A stretch of DNA of 64,000 bases from Neoechinorhynchus agilis (GCA_051530055.1 CM121342.1:10540001-10604000), one strand, 5' to 3'. Positions 11,850-23,649 are shown, counted from the first letter of the stretch. A program made the numbers and translations. The notes: generated by a model from the letters alone, not told the origin.

Positions 11850-14800
11850 GGTTAAAAAACCGGTGAAAGTTTATCTCGTTTGAGAAAACAAATCAACGTC
11901 GTTTCTCAATTGGATCGTTCCTGCATTATTTTGTAAGGAGATAAAATGAGTTCTAATGATTTTTAAAAAAGACTTAAAAGTTTCAATGCTACGCGATCTC
12001 TTAAAGTCGCGAGTGATTCCTAAGAAGGAACCGAATTACATCTTTAAGAAACATGAATCTTATAGCAAGGACAACTAATTTCATACCCAAGGTTTTCATG
12101 GTTAAAAACGGTGAAAGTTTATCACGTTTAAAAAACAAATCAACGTCGTTTCTCAATTTAATCGTTGCTGCGTTATTTTGTTAGGGTATAAACTGAGTTC
12201 TAATGATTTTTCAAAAAGACTTTTAAAAGTTTCAATGCTACGCGATCTCTCAAAGTCGCGAGTGATTTCTAAGAAGGAACCGAATTACATTTTTAAGAAA
12301 AATGAATCTTATAGCAATGACAACTCATTTAATACCCAAGCTTTGCATGGTTAAAAACCTGTGAAAGTTTCTCTCGGTTGAAAAACAAATCAACATCGTT
12401 TCTCAATTGAATCGTTCCTGCATAATTCATAAGGGTATAAAATGAGTTCTAATGATTTTTAAAAAAGACTTAAGAGTTTCAATGCTTGACGATCACTTAA
12501 AGTCAAGTAATTCTTAAGAAGAAACCGAATTACATTTTTTTAGAAAGATGGATCTTATAGCAAGGACAACTGATTTCATCCTCAAGATTTTCATGGTTAA
12601 AAAACCGGTGAAAGTTTATCTCGTTTGAAAAAACAAATCAACATCATTTCTCAATTGGATGGTTCCTGTATTATTTTGTTAGGGTAAAAAATGAGTTCTA
12701 ATGATTTTTTAAAAAGACTTTTAAGAGTTTAAATGCTACGCGATCTATGATTTTTTAAAAAGACTTTTAAGAGTATCAAATGCTACGCGATCTCTGATTT
12801 TTTAAGACTTTTCAGAGTTTAAATGCTACGCGATCTCTGATGTTTAAAAAAGACTTTTAAGAGTTTCAAATGCTACGCGATCTCCGATTTTTTAAGACTT
12901 TTCAGAGTTTCAATGCTACGCGATCTCTTAAAGTCGCGAGTGATTTCTAAAAGGAACCGAATTACATTTTTAAGAAAAGTGAATCTTATAGCAAGGACAA
13001 CTGATGCCATACCCAAGGTTTTCATAGTTAAAAAACGGTGAAAGTTTATCACGTTTGAATAAACAAATCAACGTCGTTTCTCAATTGGATCGTTGCTGCA
13101 TTATTTTGTAGGGGTATAAAATGAGTTCTAGTGATTTTTTAAAAAGACTTTTAAGAGTTTCAATGCTACGCGATGTCTTATTTAAAAAAAGGCTTAAGAG
13201 TTTCAATGCTACGCGATCTCTTAAAGTCGCGAGTGATTTCTAAGAAGGAACCGAATTACATTTTTAAGAAAAATGAATCTTATAGCAATGACAACTCATT
13301 TCATACCCAAGCTTTTCATGGTTAAAAACCTGTGAAAGTTTCTCTCGTTTGAAAAAACAAATCAATATCGTTTCTCAATTGGATCGTTCCTGCATAATTT
13401 ATAAGGATATAAAATGAGTTCTAATGATTTTTAAAAAAGACTTAAGAGTTTAAATGTTTCACGATCACTTAAAGTCAAGTAATTCTTAAGAAGAAACCGA
13501 ATTACATTTTTTAAGAAAGATGGATCTTATAGCAAGGACAACTGATTTCATCCTCAAGAATTTCATGGTTAAAAAACCGGTGAAAGTTTATCTCGTTTGA
13601 AAAAAAAACCAACATCGTTTATCAATTGGATGGTTCTTGCATTATTTTGTTAGGGTATAAAATGAGTTCTAATGATTTTTTAAAAAGACTTTTAAGAGTT
13701 TAAATGCTACGCGATCTCTGATGTTTAAAAAAGACTTTTAAGAGTTTCAAATGCTACGCGATCTCTGATTTTTTAAGACTTTTCAGAGTTTCAATGCTAC
13801 GCGATCTCTTAAAGTCGCGAGTGATTTCTAAAAGGAACCGAATTACATTTTTAAGAAAAGTGAATCTTATAGCAAGGACAACTGATGCCATACCCAAGGT
13901 TTTCATAGTTAAAAAACGGTGAAAGTTTATCACGTTTGAAAAAACAAATCAACGTCGTTTCTCAATTGGATCGTTGCTGCATTATTTTGTAAGGGTATAA
14001 AATGAGTTCTAATGATTTTTTAAAAAGACTTTTAAGAGTTTCAATGCTACGCGATATCTGATTTTTTTAAAAAGACTTTTAAGAGTTTCAATGCTACCCG
14101 ATTTCTTATTTAAAAAAAGGCTTAAGAGTTTCAATGCTACGCGATCTCTTAAAGTCGCAAATGATTCCTAAGAAGGAACCGAATTACATTTTTAAGAAAA
14201 ATGAATCTTATAGCAATGACAACTCATTTCATACCCAAGCTTTTCATGGTTAAAAACCTGTGAAAGTTTCTCTCGTTTGAAAAAACAAATCAATATCGTT
14301 TCTCAATTGGATCGTTCCTGCATAATTTATAAGGGTATAAAATGAGTTCTAATGATTTTTAAAAAAGACTTAAGAGTTTCAATGTTTCACGATCACTTAA
14401 AGTCAAGTAATTCTTAAGAAGAAACCGAATTACATTTTTTTAAGAAAGATGGATCTTATAGCAAGGACAACTGATTTCATCCTCAAGAATTTGATGGTTA
14501 AAAAACCGGTGAAAGTTTATCTCGGTTGAAAAAAAAACCAACATCGTTTCTCAATTGGATGGTTCCTGCATTATTTTGTTAGGGTATAAAATGAGTTCTA
14601 ATGATTTTTTAAAAAGACTTTTAAGAGTTTCAAATGCTACGCGATCTCTGATTTAAAAAAAGACTTTTAAGAGTTTCAAATGCTATGCGATCTCTGATTT
14701 TTTAAGACTTTTCAGAGTTTCAATGCTACGCGATCTCTTAAAGTCGCGAGTGATTTCTAAAAGGAACCGAATTACATTTTTAAGAAAAATGAATCTTATA

Positions 14801-15060
14801 GCAAGGACAACTGATGCCATACCCAAGGTTTTCATAGTTAAAAAACGGTGAAAGTTTATCACGTTTGAAAAAACAAATCAACGTCGTTTCTCAATTGGAT
14901 CGTTCCTGCATTCTTTTGTAAGGGTATAAAATGAGTTCTAATGATTTTTTAAAATGACTTTTAAAAGTTTCAATGCTACGCGATCTCTGATTTTTTAAAA
15001 GACTTTTAAGAGTTCGAATGCAACGCGATCTCTTAAAGTCGCAAGTTATTCCTAGGAAGT
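11850..15060. repeat. Satellite array, about 245-bp monomer in a higher-order unit of about 925 bp
   Basis: The monomer contains AATCTTATAGCAA, GGTTAAAAA(C)CGGTGAAAG, ATGAGTTCTAATGATTTTT and GCTACGCGATCTCT. The marker AATCTTATAGCAA recurs near 12056, 12305, 12550, 12978, 13276, 13525, 13862, 14197, 14451 and 14789. Spacing is about 245-250, or about 300-340 where a short sub-repeat of about 45-60 bp (GACTTTTAAGAGTTTCAAATG...GATCTCTGA) has expanded inside the monomer. Markers three monomers apart (13276/14197, 13525/14451, 13862/14789) are 921-927 bp apart, so the right half is a higher-order repeat. Non-coding. Confidence 0.88.
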
Positions 15061-15277
15061 AATCGAAATAATCGAATTCTCAATAAAACCGCACCGCCCA
15101 TCGTATGTTTAAAGCTCAATCATTGTAAGAAAATGACTGCATCTCAAATCTCACTCTCATGAAAACCAATTTTTCTAATTCTTAAGAAATTATTCTTGAC
15201 CGGAACCGAATTCGTTCTTCCCCGTTACGCACAACCCTTCCGCCGTAACCTTCAGAGCGTGACGCATAGACTTCGCG

Positions 15278-15949
15278 ATGGTACCCAAACAAAACTTTAA
15301 ACAAAATGGGGTTGCGGATGTCTCTTGGTTGACCACGCAACGACTAAATGAAGTTTTATCCGGTCTTAGCCACCGAGATGACCACGTTGAACATCAACCG
15401 ACAATGCAACCACTTACAGTGTTTCAGGATTTACCTTCTTGTTTTGTTCCTCCTCAGCCACTTAATAATTCAATGTTAGTAGCGAATAGTGTACCGAGTA
15501 TGACAATTTTAGAATCGATGATTGGTCGCCTTGAATCATTGGTAGCCAATCAGAACACGAAGATATTGCGACAAAACACCTTGCTGGAGTCTATTGAGTC
15601 TCGATTATCGAAAATTGAGGAAAGTGGAGAAAGAGTACGTCGGGTTCTTGTTGAAAAGTCCAGTCAGACGGATAGAAGATCAGTTGATGCTGAGACTATG
15701 ACGAGCAATAGTTTTGATTTATCATTGAAAAAGCGCGACCTGGTCTCGTCATCAGATGATTCTAACCAACGGCCAAAAGGTCCTCTTAGGAATGCTAGCA
15801 ATGAAACTAAGGCGTACTTGAGACGATATGGAATTATACGAAAATCGAAAAATTCTCCTGTTGGTGTTGCGAATCCATCTTCAACTTCATCATCAAATGA
15901 TAGTGCCATATGGGTTTTTAAGAGACAAACAAGTCTCAATGACAAATGA
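15278..15949 (+). CDS. Coiled-coil protein with Ana2/STIL/SAS-5-like layout (candidate centriole duplication factor)
   Basis: A 223-residue single-exon frame with a real ATG. Seen directly: a Gln/Pro-rich N-terminal third, a short coiled coil at about residues 76-125 (heptad Leu/Ile through ILESMIGRLESLV...SIESRLSKIEE), then KSSQT at 127-131, which resembles the LC8 dynein light chain motif K-x-T-Q-T, a Ser/Asp-rich linker, and SNETKAYLRRYGII at about 174-187. From memory, Ana2/STIL proteins have a central coiled coil, an LC8 motif just after it, and a C-terminal STAN motif with a T-x-x-Y-L-x-x-Y-G-L core. The order matches but the sequence identity is short, so the assignment is tentative. 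It starts about 220 bp after the end of a satellite array. Confidence 0.5.
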   Translation: MVPKQNFKQNGVADVSWLTTQRLNEVLSGLSHRDDHVEHQPTMQPLTVFQDLPSCFVPPQPLNNSMLVANSVPSMTILESMIGRLESLVANQNTKILRQNTLLESIESRLSKIEESGERVRRVLVEKSSQTDRRSVDAETMTSNSFDLSLKKRDLVSSSDDSNQRPKGPLRNASNETKAYLRRYGIIRKSKNSPVGVANPSSTSSSNDSAIWVFKRQTSLNDK

Positions 15950-16129
15950 AGTTAATTTATCCTTTTATCTGGCATTAATAAATCCATTTTATCTAGTACC
16001 GATTTTAAAATGTAGTTTGAATATTGACACTCAAACTTAACCAAAATATATTTTTAATTATGGACTAAGAGTAATATTTTTATATGCCCGGTGAACGCAT
16101 ATAATTTCTTCGGTTTGTAGATTCAAAAG

Positions 16130-17640
16130 CATTTTGTGCGATCTCGACGCAATTTGATCACTTGGCGGTTATGGTTTCTAGGAGAGTTTGTGAAGTTGGG
16201 TCTTTCTTCACGTTTATTTCGGGTCATATTTGAGATTATCGGAAGCATGGAAAAAGAAGCAGAAGTAGGGCGAGTTGCGAGTTATAGGAGGATGAAACGA
16301 ATTAGGATTACGAGTGTTGTTCTCATGTGAAAAGGGGCGATATGTGAAAGAAATTGTGGTGGTAGGGTTGAGAGGCATTTTATTTAATGAAACTTTTCTA
16401 GGCAACGGGTTTGTGATTGGGAGAGGTTGCAAAAGACGGGGTGAGGTCGGGTAAAATAAAGCTGTTGTAAAATTTGGAGAGATTACGCGAAGGGATTCTT
16501 AAATGTCAGAGGCGTTTGAGGAGATAAATTTTAAAAGTGTTGCGCTTGAGGGAGAGAATGATGTGCGAGTTCCATTTCAGATTTGATTGAAATTGGATAC
16601 CCAGAATTCTTTAGGGAGGTAACTCGCGGGATGCCACTTAGAAGCTCAGGGGATGATGTGGGTTTGCGGGAGAATGAGAGGATCATTTGGAAACATTTAG
16701 AGAAATTCAGGTGGAGTTTGTGATTGGTGCAGAAATCTTTTATGTGTGTGATTTCTTTAGAGGTTAAAGAAAGGGAGAGGTGGGGTGGTAAATGGGTGAT
16801 GAGGGTGATATCTTCGGCATATAAGAAAAGTTCACTGTGAGAGGAGAGAGGTTTAAGTTCGTATAAAAATATTAAAAACAAGTGGTGACAGTACAGCACC
16901 TTGAAGTACGCCTTTGGTGAGGGATTGCGTAATCGAGGAGGGGTAGCCAGTGGATCTGCCACGAGTTTAGACTAAAGTCGAAAAGGGCCTGGAGGAGTAG
17001 CGAACGGTCCACAGAGTCGAATGCTTTCGATAAGTCCAGTTGAATGAGACGGGCGACTTGGGGGAGATTATTGTCGAGGTTGCGTAAGAAAGTGTCGTAA
17101 ATGCATAGTAGGCATTCGTTGCGAATTGTAGGGGCGATAATTTGTTGTTAAGAAGTGGAATAAGGCGAGTTTTGAAGCATTTCTCGATGATTTTTGAAAG
17201 AGCTTTAAAAATGAATATTGGACGGAATGATTCGGTGGAAATCGGATGTCCATTTTTCAGAAGAAGGATAACTTTAGCACTTTTCAGACATGTAAATGCC
17301 ATGTAAAAAGCTGTAATTTATAATGATGGTAGAAGGGTCTATGAATTCGGGAATGACGCAGCGAAGAGCCCACTTTGGGATTTCGGATTTAGGGGACCAA
17401 TTTCGAGATATTTTCTCGAGATTCGTTGTACTTTGTATGACGAAACTAAGGGGAGTATCAACGAATTGACAAAAGTTTCAGATGTGGGCGTAAAAGATTG
17501 TGTGGAGTCTGATGTGGAGCAGTTACTGTAAATCGAGTCAGGGCAGAGCTTCTGATTGATGGAGTCTAGAACCTGTTTCAGTTCAGATCAGAACAGATTT
17601 GATTGCATTTTATACAATGGCGTGGAGCTTCTTTAACCCA
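16130..17640 (-). mobile_element. Jockey/CR1-type LINE remnant, reverse transcriptase and 3' end
   Basis: On the minus strand, 17302-16967 encodes a finger/palm part (FRPIFIFKALSKIIEKCF, typical RPIS-LSKIFEK of non-LTR reverse transcriptases). Then 16962-16531 contains LFLYAEDITLI, the catalytic YADD box with one Asp changed to Glu, followed by LNFSKC (the family's LN-x-x-K-C). The pieces are in different frames, so it is dead and 5'-truncated. The 3' end (16190-16400) matches a second copy at 50150-50400. The GT-rich plus strand is simply the complement of the element. Confidence 0.75.
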
Positions 17641-17754
17641 TAATTTGCAGTTGAAATTTATATAACGCGTTAGATTATTCACATCACCGCTCTGGATCAC
17701 TCAGCTACCGTCCTGGTATAATTGTTCAAAAGGAGGGATGCAACGTTCCTTCAA

Positions 17755-19520
17755 GTTGCACAGGCAGGCTTATGTTTTGTAGGAGGAATGTTCTTTATCT
17801 CGGATTAGACAATTGCTTAACCAGGTCCTGTGCCGTGGTACCAAACAACCCGAGTGCCTCGACGCGAAAGGGAACAAAATAATGATTTTGACTCAGGTCA
17901 ATGTATTTGGTACTTTTGCGTTCCTCAGCGGTGGTTGCTGCTCCCCTGGTGTAATGGTAGCGAATCTTATGTTGCTGACTGCGATCGTGTACATGAACGT
18001 AGCGTCCCGGAGAAGGCATTTTCCTTCTTGCCACGGGAATACGGCCATCGAGTCGGCAAAGATTGCTCGGCTTTAAGATGTTTGGTCCATTCACAGTATT
18101 CAGGGCACGACTAAGAGCATTGGGTTCACTTCAACGTGTCGTGAGTACCTTCCGCCTGATTGCCAACAGACGAGACCATGACGTCCTAATGGCTCCGCGG
18201 TCGCTCCTCAACGGCAGCGATATGATGTGCACATCGGTACCCCAAGTCTCAGGGACACTGCAATCCTTACTGTCTCTTCGGAGAGAAGGGTACCCACAGA
18301 AGCGGTTGGGATAGCGTTGAGCCAAGCACCCGATTCTCCTATAGAGACTGCCCCCAATCGAGTTCGGTTCACCAGGTCACGAGAATCTGAGATTTAAGAG
18401 TTATGAATTCTCGTTACCAGGGATGAGTCCAAACTGATTGTTAAAAAGGTGCTATGCGAAGCTTATACAACATTTTCGAGATGAAGATATTGTTCTTGAT
18501 CAGGAGCAGAGCTTCGTGTGAAGATAATTCATCAACTCGTACAGGGATGAGTCCAAACTGATTGTTAAAAATGGTGCTATGCGAAGCTTATACAACATTT
18601 TCGAGATGAAGATATTGTTCTTGATCAGGAGCAGAGCCTCGTGTGAAGATAATTCATCAACTCGTACAGGGATGAGTCCAAACTGATTGTTAAAAATGGT
18701 GCTATGCGGAGCTTATACAGCATTTTCGAGATGAAGATGATGTTCTTGATCAAGAGCAGAGCCTCGTGTGAAGATAATTCATCAACTCGTTCGACAGCAC
18801 CGAAAGTTGCGGTTGAAGGTTGGCAATCTCGACTTCAACATTAGAACCAGAAATGCAGCTTCCTAGAAGACTCAACCAGTCTAAAGCGATCAATTCTATT
18901 CCGGGGGTCAGGTTCTGAAAATCGTGGACGATAGTTTGCTTGGACACCTCATCTTAAACGTTCATCACTAAAATCTCGCATTTCGCAGCATTCAATTCAA
19001 TGCAGATTTTTGTCGTCTCCTTCATGAGTGTCTCCCAATTGCGCAGTTACCAGTCGTTAAAGCTGGACTGGAGAGAGTGCGCGACGTTATTGACTACGAA
19101 TGGGAACGCTATTGGTCCCAAAGGATCCCTTTGTTGAACTCCTCATTCTGATCACAAAACGTGGTCATTTAACAACAAGGGAGTTGAAGTCATATAGGCA
19201 TTTACGAAATAGCGAAATGCTTCTGGCGTGTGATCTCTAACTACTTCGAGTAAATGTGCTTGGTAAACTGTGTTGAATGCATTTTTGAAATCACATTTCA
19301 AGATCACGCGCGGCTTTGAGTTTCCGGTGAAGAACATACGGAGTGAATGAATGATCGCTTCTGCCCCACAAGGTGTACAGCAGCCTAACTGAGTCGGACG
19401 AGGCTGCATCCCTACTTTTGACGCGATCCGTTTATTTAAAATTTTTGCTGTTAAGCGGCGCAGAGTTGTTCGAGTTGCAACGCTACGAATTCCACCTTCT
19501 TTTTCACGAGGCACACAAAT
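17755..19520 (-). mobile_element. LINE with restriction-like endonuclease, copy A (5'-truncated, dead)
   Basis: Minus strand. 19514-19152 encodes GGIRSVATRTTLRRL, then LGCCTPCGAEAIIHSL and LKCDFKNAFN, equal to the reverse transcriptase start of copy C at 53.6 kb. 18950-18400 matches copy C around the HEALLLIKN and KLRIAP region. 18094-17795 encodes the C-terminal endonuclease region (LKPSNLCRLDGR, then NHYFVPFRVEALG). Several frame shifts and an internal tandem triplication (separate entry) show that it is inactive. The N-terminal domains are missing. Confidence 0.8.
18420..18790. repeat. Tandem triplication, about 124-bp unit, inside dead LINE A
   Basis: Three near-identical copies start at the string GGATGAGTCCAAACTG at 18421, 18545 and 18670. 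On the minus strand each copy encodes the same piece of the LINE (SSHEALLLIKN...KLRIAPF), so the repeat arose after the LINE inserted. Confidence 0.9.
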
Positions 19521-19721
19521 CTTTCAACTTTCCCCTTTCTAATCCTCGGTTTAAAACATTATCAAAAATTTCTCTTCGAATTACATTTTGAAATTGGATA
19601 AAATTTCTGGTTCTAAATTTCATCAAACTAAAAAATTTAAATGTGGAATTGGTCGTTTATGTGTATTTAAAGTGCATTTGGTACTAAAGACGAAACGTTT
19701 ATTGTATTTTGAAGACTGGGA

Positions 19722-21020
19722 TTATGTTGAACGTCGGCGACTAATTGAACCTTTTGATTGTATTCGTATCGCTGTGCTTCCCGAAGCTTTTATATCATTA
19801 AAGTCACGGCAAACTTTCATGCCAAAACGGCACAACTCAAGATATTGACGGTACGAACTTAGATGCTCCATCGTAATAAACGGATGTTTCAAGGCATCAA
19901 AAGGAAGGATCCGATGATGCGGATCAATCGTAAGTAACTTTTTTATGAGATCAACAAATACCTCTCTATCCACTTCTTCAGGCTTCGTGTAATAGCGTTC
20001 AATGGCAGCGATGTCGTCTAAAGACTTAAAATTTCTCACTCTAGAATCCTCGACGTTCGCTTTAAATCGATTCCTATACTCCTCAGGATTTATTAACTGA
20101 GCTAAATATGTACCATCATCTTTATGGACTATTTTAAAGAAGTTACATAACTTATTAGATCGTTGTAGCATTTCCGCCGGAAACGGTCCTTGTGCGTACC
20201 AAATACAACTCATTTGTTCGTACTCAATCAATCCCGGATAAAGATAATAACCAAGGAACAGTCTCGCCAATGCGCAACCCATACTCCACATATCGATTGC
20301 TTCGGAATATTCCAGACCAAGAAGGACCTCAGGTGCCCGGTAAAATATGTTTTGCAAAACAGTTCCTGATTTTGCAGTTCGATTTTCTAGGGCTAATCCA
20401 AAATCGATCAATTTAACTCGAAATGGTTGCCGTAGCGGATCGACGAGCATTATGTTGCTAATCTTGATGTCCGCATGGATAATTCCGATTTCCTTTAGCT
20501 TTGCCAAGGCGACAAAACATTGTTGTGCTATTAGTCTTAAATCTCTCAGTTCAATTAGCTCGGGATGCTTTAATTTCGCATAATCTTCTAAATCCATCGA
20601 ATACAGTTCGAATACCATACAAATATGACCGCGGTACCAAAATGCGGTTACTAGATTCACAATGTTGTAATCGGAAGCGCCATTGAGGCAAAGAAGCTTC
20701 GATATTCGAACTTCTTCGCATTCCAAAATTGAAGTGGCAGGTGTGCATTTTAAAAATTTCAATGCCACTGACCATTGAGAATCTTGTTCTATACATCTCA
20801 CGACTTGCCCAAATGCCCCTCGTTGAAGATATTCTTGGACTTCAAAGGTAAATGACGAGCATTTCAACACTTCGCCTTCTTTCAATTCGTAGGGAATCTT
20901 GATCGGATGTCGAATATCACGCGTTTGATTCTTTATATTGCGAATAAATTTTTCAATCTTGTCGTTTGGCTCTCTATCTTTGTCGCCGAATGAATTTAAT
21001 GATCTTCGTCCCTCAACCAT
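19722..21020 (-). CDS. HIPK-type (DYRK family, CMGC) protein kinase, intronless, 432 aa
   Basis: Ser/Thr kinase closest in motif to homeodomain-interacting protein kinases: RGAFGQVV glycine loop (68-75), VALKFLK with the catalytic Lys at about 88, HADIKISN catalytic loop (Asp at about 184), LIDFGLA (Asp at about 206), FYRAPEVLLGL, EAIDMWSMGCALARLFLG and HPFITMEHL. The HIPK hallmark HAD (instead of HRD) and DPLRQPFRVKLIDFG are present. The residue equal to the autophosphorylated activation-loop Tyr of HIPK/DYRK (STYLQSRYYRAPE) is Val here (SGTVLQNIFYRAPE), so tyrosine autoactivation should be impossible. There is only a short N-terminus and no long HIPK C-terminal tail. The single-exon structure fits an old retrocopy, perhaps germline-expressed; that is inference. 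Confidence 0.93.
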   Translation of the reverse strand: MVEGRRSLNSFGDKDREPNDKIEKFIRNIKNQTRDIRHPIKIPYELKEGEVLKCSSFTFEVQEYLQRGAFGQVVRCIEQDSQWSVALKFLKCTPATSILECEEVRISKLLCLNGASDYNIVNLVTAFWYRGHICMVFELYSMDLEDYAKLKHPELIELRDLRLIAQQCFVALAKLKEIGIIHADIKISNIMLVDPLRQPFRVKLIDFGLALENRTAKSGTVLQNIFYRAPEVLLGLEYSEAIDMWSMGCALARLFLGYYLYPGLIEYEQMSCIWYAQGPFPAEMLQRSNKLCNFFKIVHKDDGTYLAQLINPEEYRNRFKANVEDSRVRNFKSLDDIAAIERYYTKPEEVDREVFVDLIKKLLTIDPHHRILPFDALKHPFITMEHLSSYRQYLELCRFGMKVCRDFNDIKASGSTAIRIQSKGSISRRRST

Positions 21021-22262
21021 TTCAATAGCTGTATTGTTTTGTCTTTAAAATCGGTTGCGCTAATCAGTAGTTAGGGAGAAACTTCAGCTCGTTCATCGCA
21101 TTCCAGCCTGATACGGTTATTTACATTTTCCATAGCAAATCCACGTGACTTCTTAATCAATCAATTATCTATAATTTAGTTTCCTAAGTGCAAAACAGTG
21201 ATTGGACGCAACAACTGCGTGCCATTTTTTTACGTAAACCTTGCAAAAATCGATACAAAAAGTCCCTTAATTCTTGGAAATTGTTTAAAGTACTTATGCT
21301 CGTGCAATCACGCCATCTATAAATAAAATTTTTTTCGAATTAGTGAGTAAATCAGCATCTTTAATACATAGCTACATTTGCACGCCGATCTTTTTTAGAT
21401 GTTGATATCGATAAGCGTCTAATTATGAAAACAATTTAATCGATTTATTTAAAATAACGTGATCAATTTAGTGCAACGCCAAGGTGGTGATTATCATAAA
21501 AAAATAATTTATATCGATATGTGGCCTATTATGACACGGCTGTTAATTATTGGGCACACGGCCCACCGACCTGGTTCGGAGTAGTAATCCAATTGCTCGA
21601 AGCACTGAGCCAGCCGGTACGAGTTTGTACATTCCTGCGGATCCTCAGATACCTCCAGGAGGCGGGACTCATCAGTGAGTTTTCTCCCTTCAGCGGGCTG
21701 TGTGTCATAAGTTTTCGGCTGGCCAATCTTCATAAAAAAATTTAAAAAAATCCTAATTTTTATGGAAAATGAGCGGCTGATTTCAATTCCCATTTCCAAG
21801 AAAACTTAAGGATGATGTTCCAAAAATCAATCGTATTTTCTACTATGGCATGAATTGAAATATTTATTTCACCATAAACGTTCAAGGACAGAAATTAGAA
21901 TAATTATTCGTACTAAGTATCGTTAACATATGTTAACAATGAACTCCCACGGATCATTCATTTAATTCTGCATTACCCATTCGAATTTTAACAACCCTCA
22001 TTCACAACTCAGATTATATTAGAGCATAAAAGAAATGAACCCAAGTATTAAAGTTTTCACATCGGTCGAACACCACCCGAATGCAATTCTCAACCATTTA
22101 AAGTATAAAATGCGACTGTTAAGTCTTTTGCAGAGTAAACGGTTGTTATTGCGTTCCTTCATTTTAGACGCCTTTGACATTTAACATTTTACTAACCGAA
22201 TATCTAGGTAAATATTTTCCCATATTACAAACAAAATCGTAGAGTAGCAAGCATCTAATTTA
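21021..22262. other. Intergenic; one GC-rich islet of unknown origin
   Basis: Mostly AT-rich with no gene. A GC-rich islet at about 21520-21735 stands out from its surroundings. It has open frames on both strands (minus 21799-21509 with TYDTQPAEGRKL, plus 21521-21745), but I do not recognise either product. It could be a fragment of a transposon or a lost exon. Confidence 0.4.
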
Positions 22263-23649
22263 TTAATATAAACTTTCTGATAAGCAATCACTTCTGCAGA
22301 GACACAGTGCAGCACCAAGTGCGCATCCTCCTGGATTCCGAATAAAAGACAGATCCACATCGAATAGTAATTGGTTGCAGTATGTGCTAACCTGTAATGT
22401 CATCTCAGGAAACGCCTTAAAGTAGTATCCATCCAAACATACGACCACTTTAGCACTGTAATGCGGCTTATTTGAGCGCGGATACCGAAATATAGATCTG
22501 TCAACAACTGCACTAATCGCTGCTGCAATCGATTGGGTAAACTGTGCCAATGCTAAAAGACAGACTGCTCTTGTCGTTTTATCAATTTTCAGACTTAACT
22601 TCTTCACTCCCCAATATTGCTGTAAAATGCGCCGTTCATTCCATTTCGTGTAGGGATTCACCATTCTAAAGATTTGCCCTAACCCATTTCGATCCTCAGG
22701 AATGAAAATTGTCGAATCTTTCATTTCTATTGCTTTATTAAGGAATTTATTTAGCGTGGAATTGTGTGGTGTTTATAATTTCTAATTCTGTTTTCATCAT
22801 ATGACTACACAAATCCACTTTTACGCAGCTGATAAAACCAGTTATGATCCCGTTTCGGTACCACGAAATACCAACTGATTCCATCAGATCTTCAAAGTCG
22901 ATGTCAATGACCGAATCATCGTCATTATCCATGCGATCAACGCAACTAAGTCGAAGTGATCTTTCGCCAAAGAATACACCGACAAGGCAAAACAGTGACC
23001 TAACTGAACCTGCCACTAATGTAGATGTAGAGGAACTTAAAATTGCCCGTAACCGAAAGTTAGGAAACGTACGTGAGAGATTGAACACTAAATGATCGAA
23101 TAACTCTTCGTAATGTGTTTGTATGTCGGAAACCACAAGGGCTACGTCGACGTTTTTATCCGTAGCCAAAAATGGACAAATTTTGTTGATTAAATCAAAA
23201 ATAATCAAATTTAAAAATTCGATGATTTCGTTGATCAAAGTAAATTTACGAGGAAATACACGAACAATCGGATGTATGTTTTTTTCGTTAATTGTAGGAA
23301 GTATGTCCTGTATACAAATCACTGACACGCAGTATTCGTCCACATAAATACCGACATAACTCGAATCTGAGCACTTTTCACGGCGGGATAAGCTACATCC
23401 GGTTTCTCGAATCATAACCGGAGAATCCGAGAAACTTTTCCGTCCGTAGAGTCGTGCTTCTTCGTGATCTTTGGCATCACACATAGAATGGTACAGTCTT
23501 ATATGTAGGTCGCGCAACTTATATGGGCTCATGGAATAATCGCGAATTTCTTGCCATAATTGCCAATTAAATTTTAGTTGATTCTTTAATTCTTCTAATA
23601 ACGATCTTTCCTCTTCTGTATAGAACATCCTATATTTTGCAAGTTTCAT
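22263..23649 (-). CDS. Hexokinase-like protein, catalytically degenerate (pseudo-hexokinase)
   Basis: Two frames, 23649-about 22800 and about 22724-22263, joined by a probable intron (donor GTCATA, acceptor CAATAG at about 22727), give roughly 440 residues, the normal length of a single hexokinase domain. The C-terminal part is clearly hexokinase-like: ILQQYWGV, then AVCLLALAQFTQSIAAAISAVVD, VVCLDGYYFKAFPEM (family VGVDGTLYKLHP), and GCALGAALC in place of GSGKGAALITA. In the N-terminal half the sugar and catalytic motifs are gone. The LDLGGTNFR segment reads VGIYVDEYC. The segment equal to VVNDTVGT reads LSSSTST, so the catalytic Asp is absent. It is probably a non-enzymatic regulatory or structural relative, as known for other pseudo-hexokinases. 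The open frame over this length suggests it is still selected. Confidence 0.75.

Noticed and set aside
16136-16432. GT-rich plus-strand frames at 16.1-16.4 kb as a gene
   Set aside because: This is the complement of the jockey/CR1-type LINE 3' end, which recurs at 50.2 kb.
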